Part shown: piece by piece, positions 10,837 to 20,903 of the stretch | Position numbering within the stretch: the stretch's first letter is position 1 | Layout: every line of letters begins with the position of its first letter | NCBI GenBank assembly: GCA_019918135.1 | Contig: WBZZ01002516.1 | Location: forward strand, 167,501 to 231,500 | Length of the DNA: 64,000 nucleotides | Direction: 5' to 3' | DNA from: Paulinella micropora | Lineage: Eukaryota; Cercozoa; Imbricatea; Euglyphida; Paulinellidae | Program-made: the position numbers and the translations under genes | The notes under the pieces: generated by a model | Databases searched by the model: none | What the model was told of the DNA's origin: nothing | Seen by the model: the letters and a program-made list of their open reading frames with translations, nothing else

Positions 10837-12401
10837 TTTTAAAAAAAAATCTAAATTGTTAATTAATTTTTGAGTTTGGGGCTCCAACGAAGTTGGAGGT
10901 TCGTGCTTCGCACAGAAAAAGTGGTTTTTGGAAAAAAGCACGTACGACATCAAAATTTCAATTCCCTTCGCAAGCACGCTTCGTTGAAGAATGGCATAAT
11001 TGGGAGTAGTCGCAACAGTGTCAAGGCTTAGACCGCTCACCTCATAGCCGTCAGTATCCTTATCCCAAAGGGGGCGATTGTTATCAAATGTATCAACATG
11101 GAACCAGTTGTAATGATACACATTCGAATTCAAAATAGCACTACCCTTCAGCTTATCCTTAAGAAGCATATAGTCTTCGTTTTCTAATGTTTTAACATCA
11201 AACTGCTGGAGACGAGTTCCGTCAAGAGAGGTGTAATATGTCTTAACCTTCTTTGCGGCAGTATTTGGCGCGGCGGCCCCATCAGTTCTGTTGTCGTTAT
11301 CATAAGATGTATTTTTGTTTTCAGTGCTATTGAAGACTGATGTGTAGATACGACGAATTCTTTCACCCTGCAAGCGGTTCATCTTAACGACAAAGTTTTG
11401 ATTTTCTCCATGAAGTGCCTGCTTCCAAGCAATTGGATACTCAATTTTGAATGGGAAGCCCTCACCAGCAATTTTTTGTTGGACGCCCACAATAACATTC
11501 GGGTCGGTCTCAACAGCAAGGAACAAATTCAGGCCAGAGATAATAGCATTTGTAGCAGTAATCGCCGCCCCAGTAGAAATACTGCTAGCATCAGTGCCGT
11601 AAAATGAAGTTCGTGGAGTTTCAGTCCACACAATTCGCATATCTAACATTTCATTAAATCCGATAGTCTTATCAAGTTCAAAAATCGTTCCAAACAGCAT
11701 ACCCAAAGGAAGTTTAACAGCGATAACGGGGTCGGCAGCATTATCAGTTCCACCTTCAAAATACTTAGCCTCATCATAATCGACATTGACAAGGCTATAG
11801 GTTCCAGCAGTGTTATCAGCGAGAGCGGTGTCATTGTGGCGACGAGCATTCACACTCGGCACTTTGTAATATCCTTGAACTGCAGCTTTTACATCGGCAG
11901 TATTGGCTGCATCATCGATTGCTTTTCTTTCTACTCTATTTCCTACGACAATCTTTCCAGCATTACACTTTTGAAGCATGGCACCAGAGCCAGTCTTACC
12001 TTCAACAGCGGTATTATAGTCGCCGTGGTTCTCAAGTGCCTTAAATTTTTCATAACTAATCTCAGGCTTCCAGTGTAGTTGCCTACGTGTTGAAGATTAC
12101 ACAGATACTGCCCGCTTCGGCTTCGCAGTTCGATAGTTTTAATCATAGACAGACAATCCATATAGATGCGATTGTATCTGTTCGCACCACCCGCAGCAGT
12201 CGGAGTGTAAGTAAATTTCAACACAGACCTCGCCAAGTTCAAAGGGCGGGTAGGAATTTCAAATGTGCTTTCAAGTCCTCCTGCGGTGGTAAGTGTGATA
12301 TCAGCAGCACCTTCACGGCTAGTAAGCTTATTTAACTCATACTTACCCGTGAGCAGTTCCTTAGCCTGATGGACTAGTTCTCCTCCGTATTGGACTGACA
12401 T
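10810..12401 (-). pseudogene. Major capsid protein, fossil
   Basis: About 530 residues, the usual PLV length. Begins MSVQYGGELVHQAKELLTGK; core blocks include KLPLGMLFGTIFELDKTIGF, GEGFPFKIEYPIAWK, GERIRRIYTSVFNS and YHYNWFHVDTFDNNRPLWD. The double jelly-roll assignment rests on size, gene order (between surface protein and penton) and three related copies in the window. The extreme C-terminus carries a double-hairpin repeat (10882-10913) that extends the frame compared with the copy in element C. Broken (about one or two breaks), otherwise well preserved. Confidence 0.8.
10882..10913. repeat. Double-hairpin repeat at the 3' end of the capsid gene
   Basis: Two adjacent mini-hairpins: CTCCAACGAAGTTGGAG and GTGCTTCGCAC. 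The same two-hairpin layout is repeated three times inside the reading frame at 31422-31667. Confidence 0.7.
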
Positions 12402-12414
12402 TTTTCTTTTTGTT

Positions 12415-12469
12415 CGCAGAGACTTCGCCTCCGCACCTCCGGTTTTGGTGAAGCTTTTTCAAAAGGTTC
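12415..12469. repeat. Short dispersed repeat (GCCTCCGCACCTCC family)
   Basis: Nearly identical to 9084-9138. Located just upstream of the capsid start at 12401, between the capsid and penton genes. Confidence 0.85.
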
Positions 12470-12503
12470 TATATCTTATAGATAAAAAATAAATAATTAT
12501 AAA

Positions 12504-13283
12504 TTAAAGGTTTTTCAACAAATTAAAAAATGAATTAAATAAATCAAAATAATTCGTCTCGCGATAAATCAACAATGTCATTACAATACCAAGCCCGTTT
12601 AGGTTTATTGGTTGGTCGTTTTCGTCGGTTAAGTAAAACCAAAATACATTGTTAGAATTAGTAGACACTCTTTTGCCATACTCCGACCCGCTTCCGTCGT
12701 AGATAACAGAACCGAACGGGATTTCATTCGCCGTGTATATCTCTTGTAGCACATGGTTATCACCTTCGCCAACGAGGTCCGACTGTAGATACAATGTTTT
12801 TCGCCCGTCAATATTATGACATTTAACGACCTCAGTGTATCATTAATGAAGAAATAAGTAGAAGACCGCTCAAACCCCATAATTTCGTGGATGCAAGTTT
12901 CGTCGTCAAATACAAACCGCGGTTGAATTCCTATGTTGCCCGCTACGGTAAATAATAACTTACCGTCTTCTGGGTCAGTGTTTGTGTTGTTGCTAGTTAT
13001 TGCGTATGTGTAATGGTTTGGACTGTCTGCGGTTAGCACTTCGGCCAGCTTATTTTTTAAGTTGTTCATCGTGTAGTTGCCCTCCGGTATCGTAATGAGT
13101 GCCTCGTTGCCGTTTTCACTCAGAGTAAAAGTGTTGTAAGGACTTGCCACGGAGTAATATGATTTCGGAACAGTCCAGTCCTCTTAAATCCAAAGAGTGT
13201 GTAAAGTCGCTATCGGTTCCATGTATCCTATTTTTACTGTTTATGTAATAGATACCACTACTTCGTCCGCTCTTATACTCCAT
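12504..13283 (-). pseudogene. Penton / minor capsid protein, fossil
   Basis: Counterpart of 3257-4069: IYYINSKNRI start region, NTFTLSENGNEALITIPEGNY, RFVFDDETCIHEIMGFERSS, DLVGEGDNHVLQEIYTANE, and a C-terminus ending in a hydrophobic LLIYRETNYFDLFNSFF stretch. It lies between the capsid and protease genes. A TATA/leader motif lies immediately upstream. About two or three breaks. Confidence 0.75.
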
Positions 13284-13310
13284 AGTAAGTGCTTTTTTTT
13301 CTTCAAAAAA

Positions 13311-13353
13311 CCACTTACAATCTCAAAAAACTATTGCGAAGCGTATATATAGG
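13311..13353 (-). promoter_or_regulatory. PLV late-type promoter of the penton gene
   Basis: Read on minus: CCTATATATACGC, then TTTTTTGAGATTGTAAGTGG, then the penton ATG (13283). Second of three examples of the same motif. Confidence 0.55.
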
Positions 13354-13428
13354 AAAATATATTTTTTGTTTTAATTACCTAGTACTACCACAACGGAGAG
13401 GGGGTGCGGGGGACGAAGGCCCCTGCTG

Positions 13429-13735
13429 CTAAATAAATGTATCAAAGCCGTAGCCGTTCTGCGATTTCAACTCCTCCGCCTCCTTCTCTTTCAAATCAGT
13501 CCATCCGCTAGCAAATTTAAAACGTGTTCCTTTCGCCCGCTCTAAAAGAAAACGCATTGAGTGCCATCCGCAGGTATCACTTGTATCACTCTGTTGTTTA
13601 ACTTGATTAACCTTCATTAATAAAAACTATCAGGACGGCTTTTATCTAACAGCTGTTTCATTTGATGTTGGAAAAGCTCAGTCGGCTCATATTCGGCTAG
13701 CGGGTCATAAACTTCAACAGCCCTGTCTCCATTCA
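13429..13735 (-). pseudogene. Adenain-like protease, C-terminal part
   Basis: It retains AVEVYDPLAEYEPTELF (Asp region) and KQQSDTSDTCGWHSMRFLLE (Gln and Cys region), matching 2753-3232. The N-terminal half with the catalytic His is not present here; instead a fragment of the GRPYI basic protein follows. It lies between the penton and the basic protein. Fossil; broken. Confidence 0.8.
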
Positions 13736-13740
13736 AAGAA

Positions 13741-14166
13741 AGTTTAGATATGCTCGTTTGCCTTTTACTTTGATATATGGCCGACCATCCTTCGTTCTGT
13801 ATATCCTCGGCGGTCGTTGCTTAAGTTTCTTTCGTCGCAGAGACTTCGCCTCCGCACCTCCATTTTTTAATTTATTCATTCGCAGAGACTTCGCCTCCGC
13901 ACCTCCGTTTTTGGTGAAGCTTTTTTAAAAAAGGTTCGTATATTAATGTAAAAAAATAATAAAAAGTTTAGTTTAATATTTGAAACCATCGCGGGGTTTA
14001 AAATTTAAGTGCTCCACGGCCTCGTTGCTTACCGTATCCCATATCGCTCGCAACCTTTTGAACTTTGCCGGCATAAGGAACGCCAACTCTATCCCAAGCT
14101 CCAGCGAAGCGAGAGATTGTTTTGTCCTTTTTCAAATAGTTATTAATATTCCTAAATGTATTTCCG
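13741..14166. repeat. Segment shared with 29906-30330 (near-identical, about 425 bp)
   Basis: It covers the GRPYI fragment, a double copy of the dispersed repeat and the end of the basic-protein gene. The second copy lies inside the PolB gene of element C in the same orientation. Only scattered differences are visible by eye, so the copying event is young relative to the elements. Confidence 0.9.
13836..13937. repeat. Two tandem copies of the GCCTCCGCACCTCC repeat
   Basis: First copy 13836-13862 (short form), second 13881-13937 (long form ending in GGTGAAGC and an A/T stem). The same doublet occurs at 30003-30104. Confidence 0.85.
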
Positions 14167-14316
14167 ACCTTTTCCCAATTTATTTTACCTCCCTTTTGCC
14201 CGCAACCCTTTTGTTTCTTGCGACCAGTTTTCTTTTTTCCGCCGCCATGTGCTTGAATTTCTTGTTATTTTTCCAACTGTTGGAATGACTTCAACCCTTG
14301 TTGTTTTCACGACCAT
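13998..14316 (-). pseudogene. Small basic protein, remnant
   Basis: Counterpart of 885-1217. The start encodes a VVKTTRVEVIPTVGK-like sequence, then a Lys/Gly-rich stretch; it ends close to 13998. It lies between the protease remnant and the ATPase, the same neighbours as in element A. Probable virion core component by composition and position. Broken. Confidence 0.55.
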
Positions 14317-14348
14317 TATAATATATGAAAAAAATAATTAATAATAAA

Positions 14349-15173
14349 TTACAAAAACCTTTTGTTGAAATTTTGCCTCAGTTCGTCAGAGACCGCATCA
14401 ACATACAAAAAGTTAAACCTCTCTTTCGTCGCCTCGTGATATTTTTCGATGAAGTAGTCGAGGTCGTAGCCGAGGTCCAGATGCTTATACACAAGTTCTA
14501 TTTTATCGACACTTTGACCAGGAAAAATGAGAAGGTAGTCCAGCTGTTTAATAGCCTCAGGTCGTAAATCGTTTAGGTACTGCGAGCTCATAATTACCTT
14601 CGACTTGTAGTGTCTATTTTTCTTCAACAGGTCTCTCACGGACTTATCCCTCAAGCCTGAGCCGAGGTCATCTAACACAAACACGACTTCTGGTGTAATG
14701 TATTTGCTCGGCCTCGGGGCTTTCTCTTCTCCATCCTTTTTCTTCTCTTCCTCTTTTCCAAAATAAAGAAACTTCGGCTTCGGTTCCTCTTTACCGTCCT
14801 GTATAGTCTCTCCTTCTTCTTGCTCTTCGTCCGGCTTGTTGAGCTTGTCTAACTCATAATCAATCACACTGTAGCCGTCCGTTTTCAAATATGTGTATAT
14901 CGCCATCGGGTTTCCCTTCTTCTTGAAGTGCTTCACCATTTCTTTGTAGATGTGGTCTTTGTGTATTGTGCTGGCTATAATAACAATACGGATCTTTTTG
15001 TCGGTCGTTCGTTTCAGGATTTCGAACAGTGCGGTCGTCTTGCCACTCTTCTTGCGAGCAAGAAGAAAAATATTAGCAAACGGCTCATCAAATAACTTAT
15101 GTCCTTTTGCCAACTTGTCTCCATCTCCGTTTTGCTTAACTGGTCTAACTCCTATATCATTAATTTTTTCCAT
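14349..15173 (-). CDS. FtsK/A32-like genome-packaging ATPase
   Basis: 274 residues, open from ATG to stop. Walker A is ARKKSGKTTALF (about residues 38-49); Walker B is VVFVLDDLGSGL near residue 170; a sensor-like MSSQYLNDLRPEAIKQ follows. A charged insert with EEQEEGE and KEEEKKKDGEE lies between them. The family couples ATP hydrolysis to packaging of DNA into icosahedral capsids. It is the best-preserved gene of element B. A TATA/leader motif sits just upstream (15181-15211), suggesting its own late transcript. The C-terminal half survives again at 427-833. Confidence 0.9.
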   Translation of the reverse strand: MEKINDIGVRPVKQNGDGDKLAKGHKLFDEPFANIFLLARKKSGKTTALFEILKRTTDKKIRIVIIASTIHKDHIYKEMVKHFKKKGNPMAIYTYLKTDGYSVIDYELDKLNKPDEEQEEGETIQDGKEEPKPKFLYFGKEEEKKKDGEEKAPRPSKYITPEVVFVLDDLGSGLRDKSVRDLLKKNRHYKSKVIMSSQYLNDLRPEAIKQLDYLLIFPGQSVDKIELVYKHLDLGYDLDYFIEKYHEATKERFNFLYVDAVSDELRQNFNKRFL

Positions 15174-15180
15174 AGTATGT

Positions 15181-15211
15181 CCTACAACCTCAAAAACACT
15201 TTTATATATTC
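15181..15211 (-). promoter_or_regulatory. PLV late-type promoter of the ATPase gene
   Basis: Read on minus: GAATATATAAAAGTG, then TTTTTGAGGTTGTAGGA, then the ATG at 15173. Third example of the motif pair. Confidence 0.55.
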
Positions 15212-15242
15212 TAAAATATATTTTTTATTTTACCTGCAGGGT

Positions 15243-15638
15243 TTAAGCTAGAAATTCTAAACAAATAACAATTCTTCCAGCTAGCTGGTCAGTCTCGATA
15301 TTACCGCTGTCCGTTTTAAGCACTTTAAATGTGTAAACCCCGTCAGACCAACCTACTACTCCTAAGTTGTAGCCGAGATTTGAAATGTTTGCCGTGGTGC
15401 TGTCTGCGAATGTGCCGATAATCCCGATGCGGTCCATATAAAGTATTTTTGTTTTCGCCTCCGACGTATCATTCATATAGTGGATAAACTTAACATTCAT
15501 TCTTGTTGGGGTAAAGCTCATTTGAATGTTTTTGTCGAATGTCTTGCTACCATTAACCCCGCCAGCAAAATCATTACTTAGAAAAATAATCTTTTGGTAT
15601 TTATAGTCCATCGTGATGCTCTCTATATTACTACTCAT
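15243..15638 (-). CDS. Unknown 131-residue PLV protein (probable beta-rich virion protein)
   Basis: Begins MSSNIESITMDYKYQKIIF and ends LAGRIVICLEFLA. Alternating hydrophobic and polar residues with many Thr/Ser/Asn suggest a beta-sheet domain; no signal peptide, membrane segment or catalytic motif seen. It follows the ATPase and precedes a membrane protein and the fibre, so a minor structural role is likely. The frame is open. No family recognised. Confidence 0.5.
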   Translation of the reverse strand: MSSNIESITMDYKYQKIIFLSNDFAGGVNGSKTFDKNIQMSFTPTRMNVKFIHYMNDTSEAKTKILYMDRIGIIGTFADSTTANISNLGYNLGVVGWSDGVYTFKVLKTDSGNIETDQLAGRIVICLEFLA

Positions 15639-15845
15639 AAACTTTTTATTAATTAATATTTCTGCTAGGTCCGCCTGCGACTTATATTCGAGATACAGCG
15701 ATAAAAAAATGAAAGTTGTCTGTGGTGTATTGAAAAAGGATGTGTGTATAAGCCGATGAGTGATTGGTATGTTAGTTTTAATGACGCTTTACCTCTAATA
15801 TGTTCAAATGATGCTTCGTGGTATAAAGTCTATTTGTACGAGTGT

Positions 15846-16040
15846 TCACTTCTTTGAACTAGAAGGTGATGGAAGGCAAATGCCGATCAATAGTGTCAAA
15901 GTGCCTACATAAGTGTTAGCAACTTCACACGGTAAGTTCTTTTCGGATAGCCTCACAATACAAAGGGTTATGATCGCGATAATGATGCCCATTTGAAATA
16001 AGTATTTAATAAGTCTGCTGTCAGTTTTTCGCTTTGTCAT
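15846..16040 (-). CDS. Small two-helix membrane protein
   Basis: 64 residues: a basic N-terminus (MTKRKTDSRLIKY), a first hydrophobic helix (LFQMGIIIAIITLCIVRL), a short loop with one Cys, a second hydrophobic segment (TYVGTLTLLIGICL) and a short Ser/Lys tail. The size and topology resemble holins or small virion membrane proteins, but no specific family is evident. It lies between the 131-residue protein and the fibre gene, with a small proline-rich frame just upstream. Confidence 0.5.
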   Translation of the reverse strand: MTKRKTDSRLIKYLFQMGIIIAIITLCIVRLSEKNLPCEVANTYVGTLTLLIGICLPSPSSSKK

Positions 16041-16072
16041 ACAACAGTCCCAGTTGTCTTCGTATTCATGGT

Positions 16073-16186
16073 CTAATTTTTTTCTTCCTGCTTAATTTGG
16101 ACATCTAGCACACGATTCTTCAACTCGGGTGTCAGTTCGCCATCTACTTCTATGATTGGAGGTGGCGGATGTAATCTAGGGGGCAT
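16073..16186 (-). CDS. Tiny proline-rich protein
   Basis: 37 residues: MPPRLHPPPPIIEVDGELTP followed by a charged helix. The frame ends about 30 nt before the membrane-protein ATG, so the two could share a transcript. Too short to assign; could equally be chance coding. Confidence 0.3.
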   Translation of the reverse strand: MPPRLHPPPPIIEVDGELTPELKNRVLDVQIKQEEKN

Positions 16187-16240
16187 TGGAAGGAAATACG
16201 ACTGCTCTGATTTCTGCTAGTTGGTTTGCTTGGTCTTGAA

Positions 16241-19200
16241 TTATATTAAAGTTTTATTTTCTTTTTGTAAATTAATCACCTTTTCCGCCAAATGTTGAAA
16301 AGAACTGACCAATATCGGTATAAATTCCATATATGATACTCCTTCAAGCTTGCTTTCCCCATCATCTGCCTTCATTCCACTTTCGGATACAAATTCAGGA
16401 AATATTTTTTTAACCTCGTCGGCAATAAAGCCGTGGCTCTGTTTTTCTTTCTTCTCGTCTGATTTCCAATAATACGAACAGCAGTTTATTTTCATTAGTT
16501 TCTCGCAACAATCCCCGCAGTCTAATGTTTCAATATCCGATTTTACTCTTCTATCTGAACCAGAAGACCAAACATTCGCTCCTAATGTTTGATAAATCCA
16601 TCCACTACTCGGATTTCCGTTTGAGTTTGAAGTATTGAAAAAGGTTAAATTACCATCATTACATATACAAGAATAATTCGCACTAGCATTCCCCTTCAAT
16701 TGAATAAGTGGTTGGTTTGTATAACTTGAACTCTGGCTTATCGTTGTAGCCCCTCCACCGCTGACACCTATTGATATCCCTGAACTCGCTGTTATTGACT
16801 TTGAAGCAGTAATTGCCGAGTTATTAATTCTGAATAATTCATTCGAGCCTCCATAATAAAACACATGGCTCGACCCCGAACTATCAACATTGTATATTAA
16901 TGTGCTATTAGAAATACCAAACCCATAAAATGCTGTTGTTGAAGTCGTTCCTCCATCATACAAAACCAATTTATTATTTGCTACTCCGCTTCTATCGACG
17001 AAAACACTTTTTCCAACACCTACTATTACATTATCACTCGTTGTTAATGTTGTTGTGCTTATTCCCGCATTCGCTGTTATTAGTCCTGCTGTGCTTATGT
17101 TCATCGCCTCAGCCAAAGCTATAGTTCCTCCAACTGCGACACCTGTGGCACATAAAAAACTGAGTTTGTCTCCTACTTTGTATATTTGAAAGTTTGAACC
17201 AGAATAACTTGATTTCCAGTTTGAACCATCATAATAACAATCGAAACTTAAAGCAATATTGTTCGGACTCCAGTTTAATTGTTGAAAAACTGGATAAACT
17301 GATGTATTTACAAAGGCTTATATATGACCCCCGTTTAAATTAGATGCCGTGCCGTATAATTCTAATCCTCCTGTCGCGGCTGTTCCTTTTGAATTCCTAC
17401 CTACTATACACGGGATACCGAGAGAAGTTGCTAATTTTCCACTGAATTCTTTTGTTCCTGCTATTGTTTGGGTTCCAGTTAATTTCACATTCTGTCCGTC
17501 TAATGTATCTACATAAGTTTTGTTAGCCCCGTCTGTTGAAGCCGATGGAGTGGCTAAGTTTGACAAAATTTGACTTTTCATATCAACTCCCGCATTTGCC
17601 GTTATCAATCCGCTGGCCGTTAATGTCGTCACTGTTAATCCTCCACTTGCCGTTATCAATCCACTGGCCGTTATGGCTCCGCTAGTCGTTAATGAGTAGC
17701 CCGTCATATTTCTAACATTCGTTATATCATAGTTAAATGTCTCATAATCAAAATACAAACTGGCTATGCGTGGTTGACTTCTAAATGAAGTTCCGCCACT
17801 CCCCGTCTTATTCACGACGAATATGATATATCTAGCAGAAGCATTTGAAGCGGGTGTATATGTTTTAGTTGATTGTGAAGCCCAAGCCTCCCCGCTCCTG
17901 CTATCCCATAATGTGTATGTAATGTTATCCGCACTTGTTCCAACACACCATATAGACGGGGTAGTTTCAATAAAGTTAGCCAACGACGACCGCACATAAT
18001 AATTTTTTATTCTATATATCGCCCCTAAATCAATTTTTATATATTCTCCTGTGTACCCTATTCCTCCCCACGTGTTCGTTGTCGCGGGAGTTCTTGTATA
18101 AACTCCTGTCGTGTCGTTGTAATATATAGCCGTAGTCCAGTAATCGTTTTGATTAGCATTAAAAGCATAGTAAGCGGGGTTATATTCATCTGAAGCAGAA
18201 GCAATAAAGCCTCCTGAATTGTTCGCCGTCATAGCCTGCGGGGCTGTATATAGAGTAAAAGCAGAAGCTCCGTATTTTACATCACCCGTCATTGTTCCAC
18301 CTGATAAAGCAAGGAAAGATAAAGCCCCTGTAGAATTTACCCAGTTTGTGCCGTTGTATGTTAATAGTTGACCATTCGCGGGAGTTGTAATAACTACATC
18401 GCTATGTGTATCTATTGACCCATCGGCGGAAACTTTCGCCTTGTTCGCATCGTGCTCTGTAAACAAAGTTGAGACAGTCCTTCCATTTAGTTGATTTACA
18501 TTTGTAATGCTTTGACTATCATGTTTAATCCGCCCCTCATGTTTGCTGTTCCATCTAATCTTAGAAATGGAGAGTTCTGGTTTCGCCATTGACCTGTTGA
18601 ATAGATAAGCAATTGATTGTCTGCTGCTGTTGATATGATAACATCGCTATGTGTATCAATAGACCCATCGGCTGATACTTTCGCTTTATTAGCGTCACGT
18701 TCTGTAAATAAGGTTGAAACAAATCGCCCATTTAGAGAACCCACATTCGTAATGTTTTGACTATTCATGTTTAATCCCCCAGTCATATTGGCAGTGCCGT
18801 CTAATCTTAGAAATGGAGAGTTCTGGTTTCGCCATTGTCCAGTGCTATAAATAAGTAGTTGATTGTCTGCCGCAGTTGATATGATAACATCGCTGTGTGT
18901 GTCTATGCTGCCATCTGCCGATATTTTAGCCTTGTTCGCATCATGCTCCGTAAATAAAGTTGAAACAACTCTCCCATTTAGTGATCCCACATTTGTTATA
19001 TTTTGACTGTTCATGTTAAGTCCGCCAGTCATGTTTGCTGTTCCATCTAATCTACGAAAAGGAGAGTTTGTATTTCTCCATTGCCCAGTGCTATAAATGA
19101 GCAATTGATTATCTTATGCCGTTGTTATTATAACGTCATTATGTGTGTCTATGCTTCGCCTTGTTCGCATCATGCTCTGTAAACAAAGTTGAGAAAACCC

Positions 19201-20028
19201 TGCCATTTAGCGAACCCACATTCGTTATATTTTCACTGTTCATATTTAGCGCCCCAGTCGTGTTTGCCGTTCCATCTAGTTTAAGAAAAGGTGAAGCAAC
19301 ATTTCTCCATTGTCCCGTGCTATAAATTAGTAGTTGGTTATCTGCGGGTGTGCCTGTAGTTAACACATCGCTATGTGTATTAATTGAGCCGTCTGCTGAA
19401 ACTTTATCGTTATTCGCCTCGTGTTCTGTTATCCAAGTATCTACATCTTTTGTATTTAGTAAATTTACTCCCGTAATATTCAAAGTCCCTAGCATACTAA
19501 TGTTGCCTGACTCGTCCACACTTATCGGAAATGTTTTATTTACCCAGTTGAATGTATTGTATGTGAGATAACTATTGGCGGCTATTGGTGCTGTAATGAC
19601 TACATCGGAGAGTGTGTCAATTGACCCGAGGTAGGTATTCCTCATTTGCCGTCAACATCGTTGTAAGTTAAGTATTGACCGACCGCTTGTGCGAATATGT
19701 TAGCATCTATCAAATTATAAAGGCTGGTTTGATGAGGATTACTCGTAATAGAGCGGTGTTGAGTTGAAGCATAGACATCAGCGTTATTTGAAACCCGTTG
19801 CTCGGTGTAGTATAAATTTTTTCCTTCTTTAAAGTCTCCCGTGTTTTTGCTAGCCAGTCGTGTGTCAAATCGGCTGTCAGTAAAATAAAGATTTACGGGG
19901 TCAGCATCTTCTGGCACCCTGTCTGTATTTAAGCCCGTAATATTAGTGTTCGTTAAGTCTAAGTTTGCGATTGAAAGGCTGTCTGCAGCGATTTCATTCA
20001 AGCCTAAGAGAGATTTATATTGACTCAT
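16241..20028 (-). pseudogene. Long trimeric fibre with F5/8C-like domain and C-terminal S74 chaperone, fossil
   Basis: It begins at 20028 (MSQYKSLLGLNEIAADSLS) with shaft-like sequence; tandem modules follow (see 18420-19450). Then comes a discoidin/F5-8C-like stretch (YYAFNANQNDYWTT, EYIKIDLGAIYRIKNYYVRS, ASARYIIFVV) that in other proteins binds carbohydrate or lipid. The C-terminus, SDRRVKSDIETLDCGDCCEK through HGFIADEVKKIFPEFVSE to a coiled coil, is an S74 intramolecular chaperone that trimerises phage tailspikes and then cuts itself off at the Ser. The protein is therefore a probable receptor-binding fibre. Over 1,200 residues in total; broken, about four or five breaks. Confidence 0.8.
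18420..19450 (-). repeat. Tandem coding modules of about 245 bp in the fibre gene
   Basis: At least four units, each carrying FTEHDANKAKVSADGSIDTH, an LLIYSTGQWRN segment and an NITNVGSLNGR segment. The periodicity is visible in recurring AAAGTTGA blocks near 18466, 18708, 18958 and 19188. Such arrays vary fibre length by recombination. Confidence 0.85.
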
Positions 20029-20109
20029 TGTATATAATTTGTTAAAAAATTGTTTATTAATAAAAACTAAATAATATTATTTTGTATATTAATATAAACA
20101 AGTCATAAA

Positions 20110-20625
20110 ATGCCGAGAGGTAATAGAGAGGTCGCGATGAAGAACCTTGAAAAGGGGTGGGAGGCAAAGAAGAAACAGGCTAAGCAGAGAAAGGTTGAGA
20201 GGGCGAGGGAACTACTTGCGGAGGAAGAGGTTAAGAATGTTAAAGAAATGACTGAGGAACAGCGGATAGATCATGTATCTAAGAAGCAGTTGGCGAGAGA
20301 TATGATAGATGGAAGGGATGGCGAGCAGATTGAGGAAAGTGGTTCTGATGAGGAAGTGGAACACGATTTCGTTGATATCGTTGCGCGCCGGGTTGCGGGT
20401 ATGAAATTAAAGACTAAACAGAAGAAGGCTAATAAAGCGGTAAAAAAGAAAGTGGAAGAAGAAAGCGAGAGTGAAAGTGAAAGCGAGGAGGAAGAAGAGG
20501 AAGAGCCTAAGCCTAAGAAGGGTAAAGGTAAGAAGTCAAACATATCAGTTAATGTTTATAATCAACAACCCGAGAAACCAAAAAAAGAAAACAATGATAC
20601 ATCTAAAAGTTTTCTCAAGTTCTAA
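20110..20625 (+). CDS. Highly charged acidic/basic protein, unknown
   Basis: 171 residues. Lys/Arg/Glu-rich helix at the start (MPRGNREVAMKNLEKGWEAK), then a long Ser-Glu run and a Lys/Pro/Gly-rich tail (KPKKGKGKKS). It looks disordered and nucleic-acid or chromatin interacting by composition only. First gene of the plus-strand integrase module, with only a few bases before the zinc-finger gene. The frame is open. Confidence 0.5.
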   Translation: MPRGNREVAMKNLEKGWEAKKKQAKQRKVERARELLAEEEVKNVKEMTEEQRIDHVSKKQLARDMIDGRDGEQIEESGSDEEVEHDFVDIVARRVAGMKLKTKQKKANKAVKKKVEEESESESESEEEEEEEPKPKKGKGKKSNISVNVYNQQPEKPKKENNDTSKSFLKF

Positions 20626-20630
20626 ATATA

Positions 20631-20903
20631 ATGATAAAAAATTTACCGCTAGATGTACGTTTTCACATTATGGACTATCTATATAATCGTTTTGAGTATG
20701 ACTTCAATTGCTGTTATGTGTGTGGATTAACTCTGTGTTTAGCTAATAGACAGATTACAGCGATTGACGATACATTTGACCGATTTTATACCTATGAGTT
20801 TTGTTCTAATTATTGTTTTGAACTAGAAAAAAAAGAAAGATTAATATATAGAGATACATCTATCGCTGTAGGCGGTAAAACATTAGGTGTGATAAAATAT
20901 TAG
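20631..20903 (+). CDS. Small zinc-finger protein with F-box-like N-terminus
   Basis: 90 residues: KNLPLDVRFHIMDYLYN resembles the start of F-box helices; CCYVCGL and FCSNYCFEL provide a likely Cys4 zinc site; the C-terminus ends in LGVIKY. A relative of equal length and layout lies in PLV D (50430-50705, LPSDIVGHIRTF, CSICGL, CSINCYR, FVKY). It is followed directly by the integrase (stop and next ATG adjacent). A role as adaptor or regulator is possible but unproven. Confidence 0.6.
   Translation: MIKNLPLDVRFHIMDYLYNRFEYDFNCCYVCGLTLCLANRQITAIDDTFDRFYTYEFCSNYCFELEKKERLIYRDTSIAVGGKTLGVIKY

Noticed and set aside
18420-19450. Possible satellite array
   Set aside because: The 245-bp units keep a protein reading pattern and belong to the fibre gene.
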